From assembly GCA_963709505.1 (NCBI GenBank), contig CAVPXC010000003.1, positions 186,001-250,000 of the forward strand: 64,000 nucleotides of DNA, read 5' to 3'. The stretch's first letter is position 1, and each line of letters starts with the position of its first letter. A program made the position numbers and the translations under genes. This document shows, in pieces, positions 39,930-48,626 of the stretch. The notes under the pieces were generated by a model, which saw only the letters and a program-made list of their open reading frames with translations, searched no databases and was not told the origin of the DNA. This DNA is from CAVPXC01 sp963709505. GTDB taxonomy: Bacteria; Chloroflexota; Anaerolineae; JAAEKA01.

Positions 39930-39958
39930 TTGACAGACTGTCGCAGTTGTGATATAAA
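39930..39958 (+). promoter_or_regulatory. Putative sigma-70 promoter of the fasciclin-domain gene
   Basis: TTGACA (39930-39935), 17-base spacer, TATAAA (39953-39958). It lies about 100 bases before the start codon at 40062. Confidence 0.75.
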
Positions 39959-39974
39959 TTTCTTAGTCAGACGT

Positions 39975-40009
39975 GAACACGGTCTGTCGACCCTCGACAG
40001 GCCGTGTTC
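39975..40009 (+). promoter_or_regulatory. Leader stem-loop in the fasciclin gene 5' UTR
   Basis: GAACACGG-t-CTGTCGA, loop CCC, TCGACAG-g-CCGTGTTC, a 15-bp stem with one mismatch, starts about 10 bases after the predicted transcription start. With only GTT-type sequence after it, it is a weak terminator. mRNA stabilisation or attenuation is possible. Confidence 0.5.
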
Positions 40010-40061
40010 GTTGTGACTTGTTCACGTTTTGGGAACATCAACACACAAGGAGAAACACACA

Positions 40062-41621
40062 ATGTTCCAAGCCAAATGGTTCCGGGCGGTGCTGGTAATG
40101 GCCGTCCTCGCGTCAATGATCGTCGCTCCGCTGGCAGCCAGCGCAGCGGGGACCAACGGTATCACCGCTCCGGCTGATGGCGCCACGGTTAGCGGTGGAA
40201 TCAATGTGACCGGCTACGCCGGCGGTGACGACTTCAAGAAATGGGATCTTTACCTGTTGCCCGGCGGCGACGACAGTGCCAAGGCCTGGCTGGCCACCGA
40301 CGACACCCAAGGCGAGTTCAGCGTACCGCTGGATACCACGAAGTACCCGGATGGCGATCATGTGCTGAGCCTGCGCGTCGTGCGCAACGACAGCAACTAC
40401 ACCGAGTATACCAGCACGGTGACGTTTGCCAATGCAACCGCTCCAGTCGGAGCCGCGGCGCCTGTGGCTGCACCAGCTGCGGCCTCTGCTGACATCGTTA
40501 ACACCGCGGTAGCGGCTGGCAGCTTCAAGACCCTGGTGGCTGCAGTCCAGGCCGCTGGTCTGGTGGACACATTGAAGGGCGCTGGCCCGTTCACCGTCTT
40601 TGCCCCGACCGATGAGGCGTTCGCCAAGCTGCCCGCCGGCACTGTGGAGGGCTTGCTGAAGGACCCGAAGGCCCTGGCCAACATTCTGCTGTACCACGTC
40701 GTGCCCGGCAAGGTGATGGGCGCCCAGGTTACGGACGGCTTGACTGCCAAAACTGCCCAAGGCTCCACCGTGAAGTTCGCAGTCGCCGACGGCAAGGCCA
40801 AGATAAACGATGCCAACATCGTAAAGACCGACATCGAGACCTCCAACGGCGTGATTCACGTCATCGACACGGTCATCCTACCGCCTGCTGCCCCGGCTGC
40901 AGCTGCCCAGCCCGTCGTTGCTCTTACCAACGGCATCGCTAGCCCCAAGGCCGAGGCCAAGGCTAGCGGCACCGTAAATGTCGAAGGCTACGCCGACGTA
41001 CCCGGGTTCAAGAAATGGCAACTGGACGTTCTGCCCGGCGGCAACGACGCCGCCGCGATCTTCGTGGCTCTTGGTGAGACTCCCGGAAAGTTCAGCTATA
41101 GCCTGGACACCACCGCCTTCCCGGACGGCGATCACGCCCTGCGCCTGCGTGTGGTGCGTGCCGACAGTAATTATGACGAATACATCACCAAGGTGACCGT
41201 CGCCAACACTGGCGCCGCAGCGGCTGTGACGCCTGCAGCGACCGCGGTAGTGACTCCAACAGCGGCAGCGGCACCGGCGCCCGCTCCTGTGGCTGCGGCC
41301 GCACCTGCGACTGCGAGCGGCATCACGGACCCGAAGGCCGATGCCTCGGTGAGTGGTACAGTTACGGTCACTGGCAACGCCGCCGGCGCTCTGTCCAAGT
41401 GGGAACTCCTACTGTTCCCCAACGGCGACATCCGTGACAGCAATAAGGTGTGGCTGGCCGGTGGTGATAAAGCGGGCGCGGTCAGCTATGATCTGGACAC
41501 GACTAAGTACCCGGATGGCAAGCACGCCCTCGTGCTGCGCGTGGTCAACGCCGACAGCAACTACACGGATTATCCCGTCATGGTGACCTTCGCCAATGCG
41601 CCGGCCGCCCCAGCTCCGTGA
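40062..41621 (+). CDS. Secreted protein with fasciclin (FAS1) domain and three Ig-like domains
   Basis: The product has 519 residues from ATG 40062 behind AAGGAG. A signal peptide ends at ASAAG. One FAS1 domain spans about 143-275 (FTVFAPTDEAFAKLP; LYHVVPGKVM). Three similar Ig-like/big domains flank it, each with a KKWxLxxLPGGDD-type strand, DTTKYPDGDHVLSLRVVR and DSNYTEY. The second and third are joined by Ala/Pro/Thr linkers. There is no anchor or LPxTG. FAS1 domains act in adhesion. A consensus-like promoter and a stem-loop precede it, and a terminator overlaps the end of the convergent menE. Confidence 0.88.
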   Translation: MFQAKWFRAVLVMAVLASMIVAPLAASAAGTNGITAPADGATVSGGINVTGYAGGDDFKKWDLYLLPGGDDSAKAWLATDDTQGEFSVPLDTTKYPDGDHVLSLRVVRNDSNYTEYTSTVTFANATAPVGAAAPVAAPAAASADIVNTAVAAGSFKTLVAAVQAAGLVDTLKGAGPFTVFAPTDEAFAKLPAGTVEGLLKDPKALANILLYHVVPGKVMGAQVTDGLTAKTAQGSTVKFAVADGKAKINDANIVKTDIETSNGVIHVIDTVILPPAAPAAAAQPVVALTNGIASPKAEAKASGTVNVEGYADVPGFKKWQLDVLPGGNDAAAIFVALGETPGKFSYSLDTTAFPDGDHALRLRVVRADSNYDEYITKVTVANTGAAAAVTPAATAVVTPTAAAAPAPAPVAAAAPATASGITDPKADASVSGTVTVTGNAAGALSKWELLLFPNGDIRDSNKVWLAGGDKAGAVSYDLDTTKYPDGKHALVLRVVNADSNYTDYPVMVTFANAPAAPAP

Positions 41622-41665
41622 CCTATGATCGGTGATCGGGCAACGAGTTCTGGTTGCTCAACATC

Positions 41666-42820
41666 CTAAGGAATGGAACGCCCCCAGGTTTTCGAGCCTG
41701 GGGGCGTTTGATTCAGGCGCTCGCCGCGCCGCAGGTTCGCCTGTCGATCGATCTTGCCTGTAGGCGTCTCTGCCAGGCTGGGCAAGTAGACGAAACGACG
41801 CGGTAGCGCAAACCGGTTCAGCCGGTCGTGCAATACCGACAGGATTGCTGTCTCAGTGGCGACTCCCAATGGTTCGCCTTCGAGTATGACCGCGACAACT
41901 TGACCAAGCCGTTCGTCGGGTAGGGGACCGACGAAGAATCGCCTCTCTCCTAGCCCTAGCGAGCGAAGCGCCTCCCCCAGTTGCAACTCTACCTGCTCGA
42001 CCTGGACCTTAACTCCACCCGTGTTGATGACGGTGTCCCATCGGCCGAGCCAGCGGAACGAGCCATCTATCTGCAGCTCCACCAGGTCGTTGGTCTGCAC
42101 CCATTGGTACAGCGTCATTGGCCCGCTTACCCGTAAACAGCCCCGGTCGTCGCTCCCCAGCTCGACGCCAGGCAGCGGCCGGAAGGCGGTTGACGCCTCT
42201 GCACCGTTCAGCTGGCGCAAGGCGACATGAGTGACGGTCTCCGTCATGCCGTACGTGTGGTAGACCGGCGCGTCAAGGGTTCGGACGCGCTCCTCCAGGG
42301 GTGCGCTGACCGGTGAACCGCCAACCAGGATCGCCTGCATGGCATTCAGCCGATCGAGGTAATGGGGAGGCCCATCCAGGAGCGTTTGCAGCTGCATCGG
42401 CACCACGGCCGTGAAGTCAAACCTGGCGCCGGACGGTAGGCTGGCAAAGGGATCGTTGCTTGGCTCGACGACTGTCATCGCCATGTCAAGCACCAGGCCG
42501 CGCACCAGCATCATGCGGCCGGCGATGTAGCCTGTTGGCAGGCAAACCAGCGCGCGGCATCCGGGACGCAGGCCGAGCGCTGCGCCGGTGGCATGTGCGC
42601 TGGCAACCATCTGCTCGCGACGCAAGGTGATGGGCTTGGGATCGCCTGTCGAGCCGGAGGTGCGCACGACAAACTCCGTCGCGCCGCTCAGCCAGTCGTG
42701 GCAGATTGCTAGTGCCTGGCGATTGTTATCGCTGAGGTCACTCAAAGCCGACGTCGTGGACCAGGCGCTGAGGTCGGCCAAGGTGAAGAAGTGGGAACGG
42801 ATGGTAAGAGAAAGACTCAT
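41666..42820 (-). CDS. menE: 2-succinylbenzoate--CoA ligase
   Basis: This is an ANL-superfamily adenylating enzyme that makes OSB-CoA in menaquinone synthesis. Motifs are RTSGSTGDPKPITLR (P-loop-like A3), YHTYGMTETVTHVALR (A5), GRWDTVINTGGVKV (A8) and the C-terminal Lys in TPTGKIDR. Its 384 residues are short but complete for MenE. ATG 42820. It has the same strand as the other men genes but is separated from them by the oppositely oriented GH13 gene, with its own promoter-like boxes upstream. Confidence 0.9.
   Translation of the reverse strand: MSLSLTIRSHFFTLADLSAWSTTSALSDLSDNNRQALAICHDWLSGATEFVVRTSGSTGDPKPITLRREQMVASAHATGAALGLRPGCRALVCLPTGYIAGRMMLVRGLVLDMAMTVVEPSNDPFASLPSGARFDFTAVVPMQLQTLLDGPPHYLDRLNAMQAILVGGSPVSAPLEERVRTLDAPVYHTYGMTETVTHVALRQLNGAEASTAFRPLPGVELGSDDRGCLRVSGPMTLYQWVQTNDLVELQIDGSFRWLGRWDTVINTGGVKVQVEQVELQLGEALRSLGLGERRFFVGPLPDERLGQVVAVILEGEPLGVATETAILSVLHDRLNRFALPRRFVYLPSLAETPTGKIDRQANLRRGERLNQTPPGSKTWGRSIP
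41677..41709 (+). terminator. Terminator between the fasciclin gene and menE
   Basis: AACGCCCCCAGG, loop TTTTCGAG, CCTGGGGGCGTT: a 12-bp perfect stem ending in TTT. It lies inside the last codons of menE (opposite strand), so it terminates the fasciclin gene and, with A/T at both ends, may work in both directions. Confidence 0.75.
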
Positions 42821-42838
42821 AGGTTTCCAGAGGACTCG

Positions 42839-42866
42839 TGTATAATCTGACGAGGGTCTAAATCAA
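42839..42866 (-). promoter_or_regulatory. Putative promoter of menE
   Basis: On the minus strand TTGATT and TATACA are separated by 16 bases, about 20 bases before the menE start. Confidence 0.5.
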
Positions 42867-42904
42867 TTGCTGTTTTCAAGCCAGGCGCCGCGCCGGCCTG
42901 CCGG

Positions 42905-43043
42905 CACCCCTAGGGATGAAAATGCGGAGCGCGGTGTCCCTTCGGCAACCGCGGACTCCTGAACTTGTTCAGGGTCTGACCAGTCCGGCTGCCTCGACAA
43001 GTCGAGGCAGTCCGGCGTACACCGCGGACTCCCGAACTTGTTC
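42905..43043. repeat. Compound palindromic region upstream of the GH13 gene
   Basis: Nested inverted words: GAACTTGTTC, the longer GGACTGCCTCGACTTGTCG-type arms (CCGGCTGCCTCGACAAG / TCGAGGCAGTCCGG) and two copies of CGCGGACTCC-GAACTTGTTC. No gene is seen. It resembles dispersed intergenic palindromes seen elsewhere in the window. Confidence 0.6.
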
Positions 43044-43103
43044 GGCTATTTTCAGAGCAGTGTCAGTAAAGCAGCATTAGCCGGTATAATGAAAGGATGT
43101 GTT

Positions 43104-44708
43104 ATGCACAACTCCTACCACTGGTGGCAGACCGGGATAGTTTACCAGGTCTATCCGCGTTCGTTCCAGGACAGCAACGGCGACGGCGTGGGTGATCTGC
43201 CCGGAATCACGAAGCGGCTGGACTATCTCAAGAGTCTAAACGTCACGGCCGTGTGGTTATCGCCGATCTACCCATCGCCGATGCATGACTTCGGCTATGA
43301 CGTCGCCAACTACGTCGACGTCCATCCTTTGTTCGGCACGCTGGCCGACTTCGACCGCCTGCTGGCCGAGGTGCATCGTCGAGAGATGAAACTGATCCTC
43401 GACCTGGTGCCGAACCACACCTCGGACGAGCATCCATGGTTCGTCGAAAGCCGCAGCAGCCGCGATCAGGCAAAACGTGACTGGTACATCTGGCGCGACC
43501 CGGCGCCGGACGGTGGTCCGCCGAACAACTGGTTAAGCTATTTTGGCGGTCCGGCGTGGACGTACGACCCACACACGGGCCAGTACTACATGCACCAGTT
43601 TGTCACGCAGCAGCCGGAGCTGAACTATCGCAACCCCGCCGTCCTCACGGCTTTGCTTGACACGATGCGTTTCTGGCTCGACCGCGGCGTCGACGGCTTC
43701 CGAGTCAACGTCATCTGGCTGATGATCAAGGATGACCTCTTTCGTGACGAGCCGGATGATCCCAACTGGGACGGGATCAAGGGCCACCATCGGCTGCTGC
43801 ACGTCTACACCAGCAACCGGCCCGAAGTGCACGAGCTGATTCGCCAGATGCGAGCTGTGCTTGATTCCTTTGATGACCGCATGATGGTGGGTGAGATCTA
43901 CCTACCCAACCAGGATCTGATGACCTACTACGGCGCTCAGCTCGACGAGTGCCACATGCCGTTCAACTTCCAGTTGATTCGTGCGCCGTGGGATGCCTCG
44001 ACCGTCCGGCGCCTGGTCGATCAATACGAAAGGGATCTTCCCGTTTTCGCGTGGCCCAACTGGGTGCTTGGCAACCATGACCAGCACCGGCTGGCGACGC
44101 GCGTCGGCGCGGCGCAGGCTCGCGTCGCTGCGATGTTGTTGCTGACTCTGCGCGGCACGCCAACCTGCTACTACGGCGATGAGCTGGGCATGGAGAACGT
44201 GCCCATTCCGCCAGAGTTCGTCCAGGATCCGGCTGCGCGCAACCAGCCGGAGGTTGCCCATCTGGTGGGCCGGGATCCGGAACGCACTCCCATGCAATGG
44301 GATGGATCGCCGAGCGCCGGCTTTGCTGCAGCGGGAGTGCGCACCTGGCTGCCACTGGCTGCCGACTTTAGCCAACGCAACGTCGCGGTGCAGTCGGAGT
44401 ACCCGGATTCGATGCTGGGTTTGTTCCGGGCTCTGACGGCGTTGCGCCAGTCTTCTCCGGCGCTGATGGTGGGGGCCTACGCGTCGGTGGATGCCGGCGC
44501 GGACGACGTCTTCGCCTACACGCGCAGCGGGAACGACGAGAGTCTTCTGGTCGTTCTCAATTTTAGCGGTAACGCCCATACGCTTGACCTGAGCCATGTG
44601 TCGCCGCAAGCCGCCGTGGCAGTAGCGACATCCTCCAATCGTACCGGCATCGTCGACCTGGCGGCGTTGAGTATGGCGCCCAACGAAGGGTTGGTACTCA
44701 GGCTGTAA
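43104..44708 (+). CDS. GH13 alpha-glucosidase-like protein with Asp-to-Asn change at the nucleophile
   Basis: The product has 534 residues from ATG 43104 behind AAAGGATG. A TATAAT lies 14 bases before the start; a longer in-frame start is less likely. GH13 regions are clear: VYQVYPRSFQDSNGDGVGD, LDLVPNHTSDEHPWF (region I), general acid Glu about 264 in MVGEIYLP (III) and Asp about 326 in LGNHDQHR (IV). Region II, normally GVDGFRxDV, reads GVDGFRVNVIW: the catalytic nucleophile Asp is Asn-202 (AAC for GAC at 43707-43709). The protein would be expected to be inactive unless the base is wrong. It splits menE from the other men genes. Confidence 0.9.
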   Translation: MHNSYHWWQTGIVYQVYPRSFQDSNGDGVGDLPGITKRLDYLKSLNVTAVWLSPIYPSPMHDFGYDVANYVDVHPLFGTLADFDRLLAEVHRREMKLILDLVPNHTSDEHPWFVESRSSRDQAKRDWYIWRDPAPDGGPPNNWLSYFGGPAWTYDPHTGQYYMHQFVTQQPELNYRNPAVLTALLDTMRFWLDRGVDGFRVNVIWLMIKDDLFRDEPDDPNWDGIKGHHRLLHVYTSNRPEVHELIRQMRAVLDSFDDRMMVGEIYLPNQDLMTYYGAQLDECHMPFNFQLIRAPWDASTVRRLVDQYERDLPVFAWPNWVLGNHDQHRLATRVGAAQARVAAMLLLTLRGTPTCYYGDELGMENVPIPPEFVQDPAARNQPEVAHLVGRDPERTPMQWDGSPSAGFAAAGVRTWLPLAADFSQRNVAVQSEYPDSMLGLFRALTALRQSSPALMVGAYASVDAGADDVFAYTRSGNDESLLVVLNFSGNAHTLDLSHVSPQAAVAVATSSNRTGIVDLAALSMAPNEGLVLRL

Positions 44709-44731
44709 CGCAGATCGCGATCTCGATCCCG

Positions 44732-44814
44732 TCGTAGGGGCAGGTCTTGCGCCTGCCCTCCCGGTACGCGGTGGGTACGTGCCGTAGGGGCAGGCGCAAG
44801 ACCTGCCCCTACGA
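44732..44814. repeat. Palindromic GTAGGGGCAGG element
   Basis: TCGTAGGGGCAGGTCTTGCG plus CCTGCC (44732-44757) pairs perfectly with 44789-44814, with a 31-base centre. The right arm is itself a smaller hairpin. GTAGGGGCAGG-type palindromes are dispersed repeats in Chloroflexota and cyanobacteria. It separates the convergent GH13 and menC genes and may end transcription. Confidence 0.85.
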
Positions 44815-44835
44815 CGAGGATCTGAGATACCCAAA

Positions 44836-45897
44836 TCACGCCAGGATCGAACGAAAATCCCAGGTTCCAGCGGGATCCACGCGCAACCCGCACGCGTCCA
44901 GCCGCAGCGGCGAGGGGATGTTGTTAGCGTAGAGCTGTCCGGTGCCGAGACCGTGAACGCGGTCGTCTTTTTCTACCTGCCGCGCGCTCGTCCACTGGCA
45001 GATTGCATTCAGGCCGACGTTCGATTCGAGCAGGGAGTTGATCCACCACTGGCTGTCCAGTCGCTCGGCTTCGTCGATCCATGCTTCGCAACCGGCTAAT
45101 CCACCCAGCAGCGAGGGCTTGAGGATCAGATGCTGCGGGCGGACTGTGTCCATCAGCTGCCGGCGCGCCTCCGTTCCGGCGATTCCGATCAGTTCCTCGT
45201 CGAGCGCGAGCGGGATCGGCGAATGGACGCATAGGCCGGCCATGGCTTGCCATTGCCCGGCTGCAATCGGCTGCTCCAAAAAGGCCACGTCGAATTCGCT
45301 CAGCCGTTTCAGCCTCTCCAACGCCTCGGCTGGGGCAAACGCGCCGTTGGCATCGAGCCGGAGTTCTATCTCGCGAGGGGAATAGCGTTGCCGGATCGAT
45401 CTCAACAGGGCACGCTCCTCCTCGAACGGCAGCGCGCCCACTTTCATCTTGATCACCCGGCAGCCTTGGGCGGCTTTGAGTTCGACCTGCTCCACTACGT
45501 TTTGCGCATCACCTATCCAGATCAGCCCGTGCGTGGGCAATGCCGCCTCGCCGCGGCTGAACGCTGTGTCGAACAGCCGCTGCCTGCCCCCGGTTTGCAG
45601 ATCACGCACTGCAGTTTCCAGGCCAAAGGCTACGCTGGGCAGCTCGACCAAATCCAATGCCGGCATGTCGCCTCCTGCATCGAAGGTGTTGCAGACGGCC
45701 TGGACTTTATCGACATAATCCGGCAGATCGTCTACGCTCAGCCCCGGCATCGGACTGCACTCACCCCAGCCGACCACGCCCGGCAGGTCGGCGCGAGTTG
45801 CTGCCAGGAACACGGCTTGCTTGGTAAACAACGCGCCCCGCGACGTCGCCGCGGGGCGCTTGAAGTGCAAGGTGTACGGATGGGCGCTGAGTTTCAC
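44836..45897 (-). CDS. menC: o-succinylbenzoate synthase
   Basis: This enolase-superfamily enzyme dehydrates SHCHC to o-succinylbenzoate. The product has 353 residues. The catalytic Lys lies in RVIKMKVG, and the metal ligands are Asp in LRLDANGAF, Glu in FLEQPI and Asp/Glu in LALDEEL; the second Lys is in LILKPSLLGG. The GTG start at 45897 overlaps the menB stop (GTGA), so the two are translationally coupled. The sequence is of the Bacteroidetes/Chloroflexi type. Confidence 0.92.
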   Translation of the reverse strand: MKLSAHPYTLHFKRPAATSRGALFTKQAVFLAATRADLPGVVGWGECSPMPGLSVDDLPDYVDKVQAVCNTFDAGGDMPALDLVELPSVAFGLETAVRDLQTGGRQRLFDTAFSRGEAALPTHGLIWIGDAQNVVEQVELKAAQGCRVIKMKVGALPFEEERALLRSIRQRYSPREIELRLDANGAFAPAEALERLKRLSEFDVAFLEQPIAAGQWQAMAGLCVHSPIPLALDEELIGIAGTEARRQLMDTVRPQHLILKPSLLGGLAGCEAWIDEAERLDSQWWINSLLESNVGLNAICQWTSARQVEKDDRVHGLGTGQLYANNIPSPLRLDACGLRVDPAGTWDFRSILA

Positions 45898-46718
45898 GGG
45901 AATTTTGGGAATTTGGAGAAATCCGGTGTGCGTTTTTCGATGTAGGCGTTTCTACCTTCCTGCGCCTCCTCGGAGAGATAGTACAACAAGGTGGCATTGC
46001 CTGCCAGCTCCTGGATGCCGGCCTGGCCGTCCAGCTCGGCATTGAAGGAAGACTTGAGCAGGCGGATGGATAGCGGGCTCTTTTCTTAAATCTTGCGGCA
46101 CCATTCGAGGGTTGTCGCCTCAAGCTGATCCAGCGGCACCACCTTGTTGACCAGCCCCATCTGAAGCGCTTCCTGGGCGTCGTATTGGTCGCAGAGAAAC
46201 CAAATCTCTCGGGCCTTCTTTTGGCCGACGACGCGCGCCAGGTACGAGGCGCCGAAGCCTCCGTCGAAACTGCCTACTTTGGGGCCGGTTTGGCCGAAGC
46301 GGGCATTATCGGCCGCGATGGTCAGGTCGCAAACCACGTGAAGCACGTGTCCGCCGCCGATGGCATAGCCGGCCACCATGGCGATGACGGCCTTGGGGAT
46401 CGAGCGGATCATCTTCTGCAGATCCAACACATTGAGCCGCGGCACCTCGTCCTTACCGACATAGCCGCCCACGCCGCGCACGCTCTGGTCACCGCCGCTG
46501 CAGAACGCCTTATCGCCCGCACCTGTCAGGATGATGACTTGAATCTGCGGGTCCTCGCGGCAGATCAGCATGGCGTCGATCATCTCCTGCACGGTCAACG
46601 GCGTAAAGGCGTTGCGTCTTTCAGGACGGTTGATAGTGATCTTGGCAATGCCGTCGTGGAAGTCAAACAGGATTTCGTCGTAGGTCTTGATCGGTTGCCA
46701 GGTGACGGGGTCGGTCAT
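45894..46718 (-). CDS. menB: 1,4-dihydroxy-2-naphthoyl-CoA synthase with in-frame TAA near the C-terminus
   Basis: This crotonase-family enzyme closes the naphthoquinone ring. ATG 46718 begins MTDPVTWQPIKTYDEILFD. Crotonase features are FCSGGDQSVRG, the oxyanion Gly in YAIGGGHVLHVV and TGPKVGSFDGGFG. At 46086-46088 a TAA interrupts the frame after EWCRKI; the same frame then continues as EKSPLSIRLLKSSFNAELDG and ends TPDFSKFPKFP at 45894, exactly as in intact MenB (about 275 residues). The stop replaces a codon that is usually Leu (TTA to TAA is one change). The lost part holds a conserved C-terminal helix and tail, so the truncated form would be inactive. Confidence 0.88.
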
Positions 46719-46755
46719 GGCGGGTTTGCTCCTGGTTATGGGGTATTGAGTGGTG

Positions 46756-46836
46756 CAGACTTCCGAGGTCTCCGAAGACCTCGGAAGTCGGTGAGATAGA
46801 TCGACCTCCGAGGTCTTCTGAGACCTCGGAGGTCTG
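46756..46836. repeat. Tandem pair of AGGTCT/AGACCT palindromes
   Basis: CTTCCGAGGTCT-ccga-AGACCTCGGAAG is followed by ACCTCCGAGGTCT-tctg-AGACCTCGGAGGT. Two hairpins of the same family fill the gap between menB and menD. Confidence 0.85.
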
Positions 46837-46841
46837 CGGGA

Positions 46842-48617
46842 CTACGCGAGTTCGGCAAGCAGGTCCTTGAAGCTCCGAAACACCGATGAATTGACGCCCA
46901 TGTCGGTCTCGATCTCCAAAATAGCGGCGCGCTGCTGTGATGCGAAGAAAGCTGGTAACACTGCCTGCAAGCCGGCCGCATCGACGGCGTGAAAGTAGTC
47001 GAGGCCATGGTCGGCGGCCGTGCGCTGGGCGGTGAGCGGCTGCGGGGTTAGAAAGTAGGTCTCCTGCAACCCGCGCGGCAGGCGGTTCGGGCCGTCGATG
47101 CTGTCAAAGATTCCTCCGCCGTGGTTGTTGAGCACCACGATGCGTAGGTTCGCCGGCACGTGGCGGTGCCACAGCCCATTGCGGTCGTAGAAGAAGGCCA
47201 GGTCGCCGGTGATCAGGATCGTCAACCTGTCGGTCGCCAGGGCAGCGCCGACCGCGGTGCTGACTGTGCCGTCGATGCCGCTGGCGCCGCGGTTGCTGTT
47301 GACCCGGTCGAGCGACATCCCCGGAACGTGAGCAATGAAATTCGCATAGCGGATCGGCATGCTGTTGCCGATCTGCAGCCGGCTGCCCGCAGGCAGAGCC
47401 TGCATCACCCGGTACAAAGCCTGGAACTCGCCAAATGGGGCCGTTTCCAAGAAGTTGGCGACTGCTTGGCCAGCGCGGCGTTCCAGCACAAGCCACTGTG
47501 CGGCATAGATCGAGGCTGTAACCCGCGGCGTAAATGCCAATCGCGCCGCTAGTTCGGGGAAAAATTCGGCCGGCCGCATCGACAGCACGTGAGTCAGGCA
47601 CTGATAGGTGTCGGGAGCGTCGCCTGCAGGGCTAAGGTGCCATTGGACCTTGGGGGGATGGGCGCGTAAGAGCTGCTTCAAGTACTTGGAAACAAGTGGC
47701 CCGCCGAAGCTGACCACTAAGTCGGGCTGGAGTGCCGAGTACGTGGCCTCGTCCTTCGTGCCCAGCACGGCATCCCAACGGTACAGCGGCGTGCCCTCCG
47801 GAAAGACGTTGGCCGTGATGTCCGCGACGACCGCAACATCCGGTTGTTGGCCCAGCTGCGATAGGGCATTACGCAGGTCTGGCTCGGGAGGATGCATTCC
47901 GGCCACGATTAGCTTGGGTCCGGCTGAGTTCCATGCGGCGATGAGGGTGGCCCACGTCTGAGGGGCTAGCTGGGGCCAGGCAGGCGGCACGTCGATTCGC
48001 TTCTGCAGAAGCCGATCGATGCTTCTCAGCTGTATGGTGGCAGACGCGCGATTTGTTGCGGCAGAAGTCTCTTCGGGCGGATAAAGCGGCTCGCGCAGCG
48101 GTACGTTGATGTGTACCGGCCCCGGCGCCAGACTGCGGGTTCGTTCGATCGCCTCCGAAACCGTGCGCAGCGCATGCCAAACGGCGTCAGGGTGGGTGTA
48201 GTCAACCGGCAGATCGAAGCTGCCGCGGCAGTGCGGCTCGTACAGGCCGCGCTGATGGATGGCCTGGTTATCCTGCTGATCGATCCATTCCGGGGGGCGA
48301 TCGGCGGTAAAGACCAGCAAAGGCACCTGCTGATAGAAGGCTTCGGCCACCGCCGGTGCGAAGTTCAGCGCGGCCGTGCCCGACGTGCACACGAGTCCAA
48401 CGGGACTACCGCTTTGCTGCGCCAGACCCAGCGCTATGTAGCCGGCCGAGCGCTCGTCGCAGACCACGCGGCAGGTCAGCTCGGACTGCTGAGCTAATGC
48501 GACTGTCAGCGGCGCCGAGCGTGAGCCGGGCGCGACGATGAAGGCGCCCACCCCCTTGTCAGCGCAAAGCCGAGCAATCTGCTTCATGACGCCCAAACGT
48601 GGCTCTGTCGCCGTCAT
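46842..48617 (-). CDS. menD: SEPHCHC synthase
   Basis: This thiamine-diphosphate enzyme joins 2-oxoglutarate to isochorismate, the committed step of menaquinone synthesis. The product has 591 residues. The N-terminal domain has APGSRSAPLTVAL and HVDERSAGYIALGL-like CDERSAGYIALGLA; the ThDP motif is GDLAFFYDRNGLW followed by VLNNHGGGIFD. Order and strand: menF, menD, menB, menC. It starts nine bases after menF. ATG 48617. Confidence 0.94.
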   Translation of the reverse strand: MTATEPRLGVMKQIARLCADKGVGAFIVAPGSRSAPLTVALAQQSELTCRVVCDERSAGYIALGLAQQSGSPVGLVCTSGTAALNFAPAVAEAFYQQVPLLVFTADRPPEWIDQQDNQAIHQRGLYEPHCRGSFDLPVDYTHPDAVWHALRTVSEAIERTRSLAPGPVHINVPLREPLYPPEETSAATNRASATIQLRSIDRLLQKRIDVPPAWPQLAPQTWATLIAAWNSAGPKLIVAGMHPPEPDLRNALSQLGQQPDVAVVADITANVFPEGTPLYRWDAVLGTKDEATYSALQPDLVVSFGGPLVSKYLKQLLRAHPPKVQWHLSPAGDAPDTYQCLTHVLSMRPAEFFPELAARLAFTPRVTASIYAAQWLVLERRAGQAVANFLETAPFGEFQALYRVMQALPAGSRLQIGNSMPIRYANFIAHVPGMSLDRVNSNRGASGIDGTVSTAVGAALATDRLTILITGDLAFFYDRNGLWHRHVPANLRIVVLNNHGGGIFDSIDGPNRLPRGLQETYFLTPQPLTAQRTAADHGLDYFHAVDAAGLQAVLPAFFASQQRAAILEIETDMGVNSSVFRSFKDLLAELA

Positions 48618-48626
48618 TGGCGTCCT

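Noticed and set aside
46086..46088. TAA in menB as a recoded stop
   Set aside because: TAA is not a selenocysteine or pyrrolysine codon and no recoding structure is visible; mutation or sequencing error is simpler.
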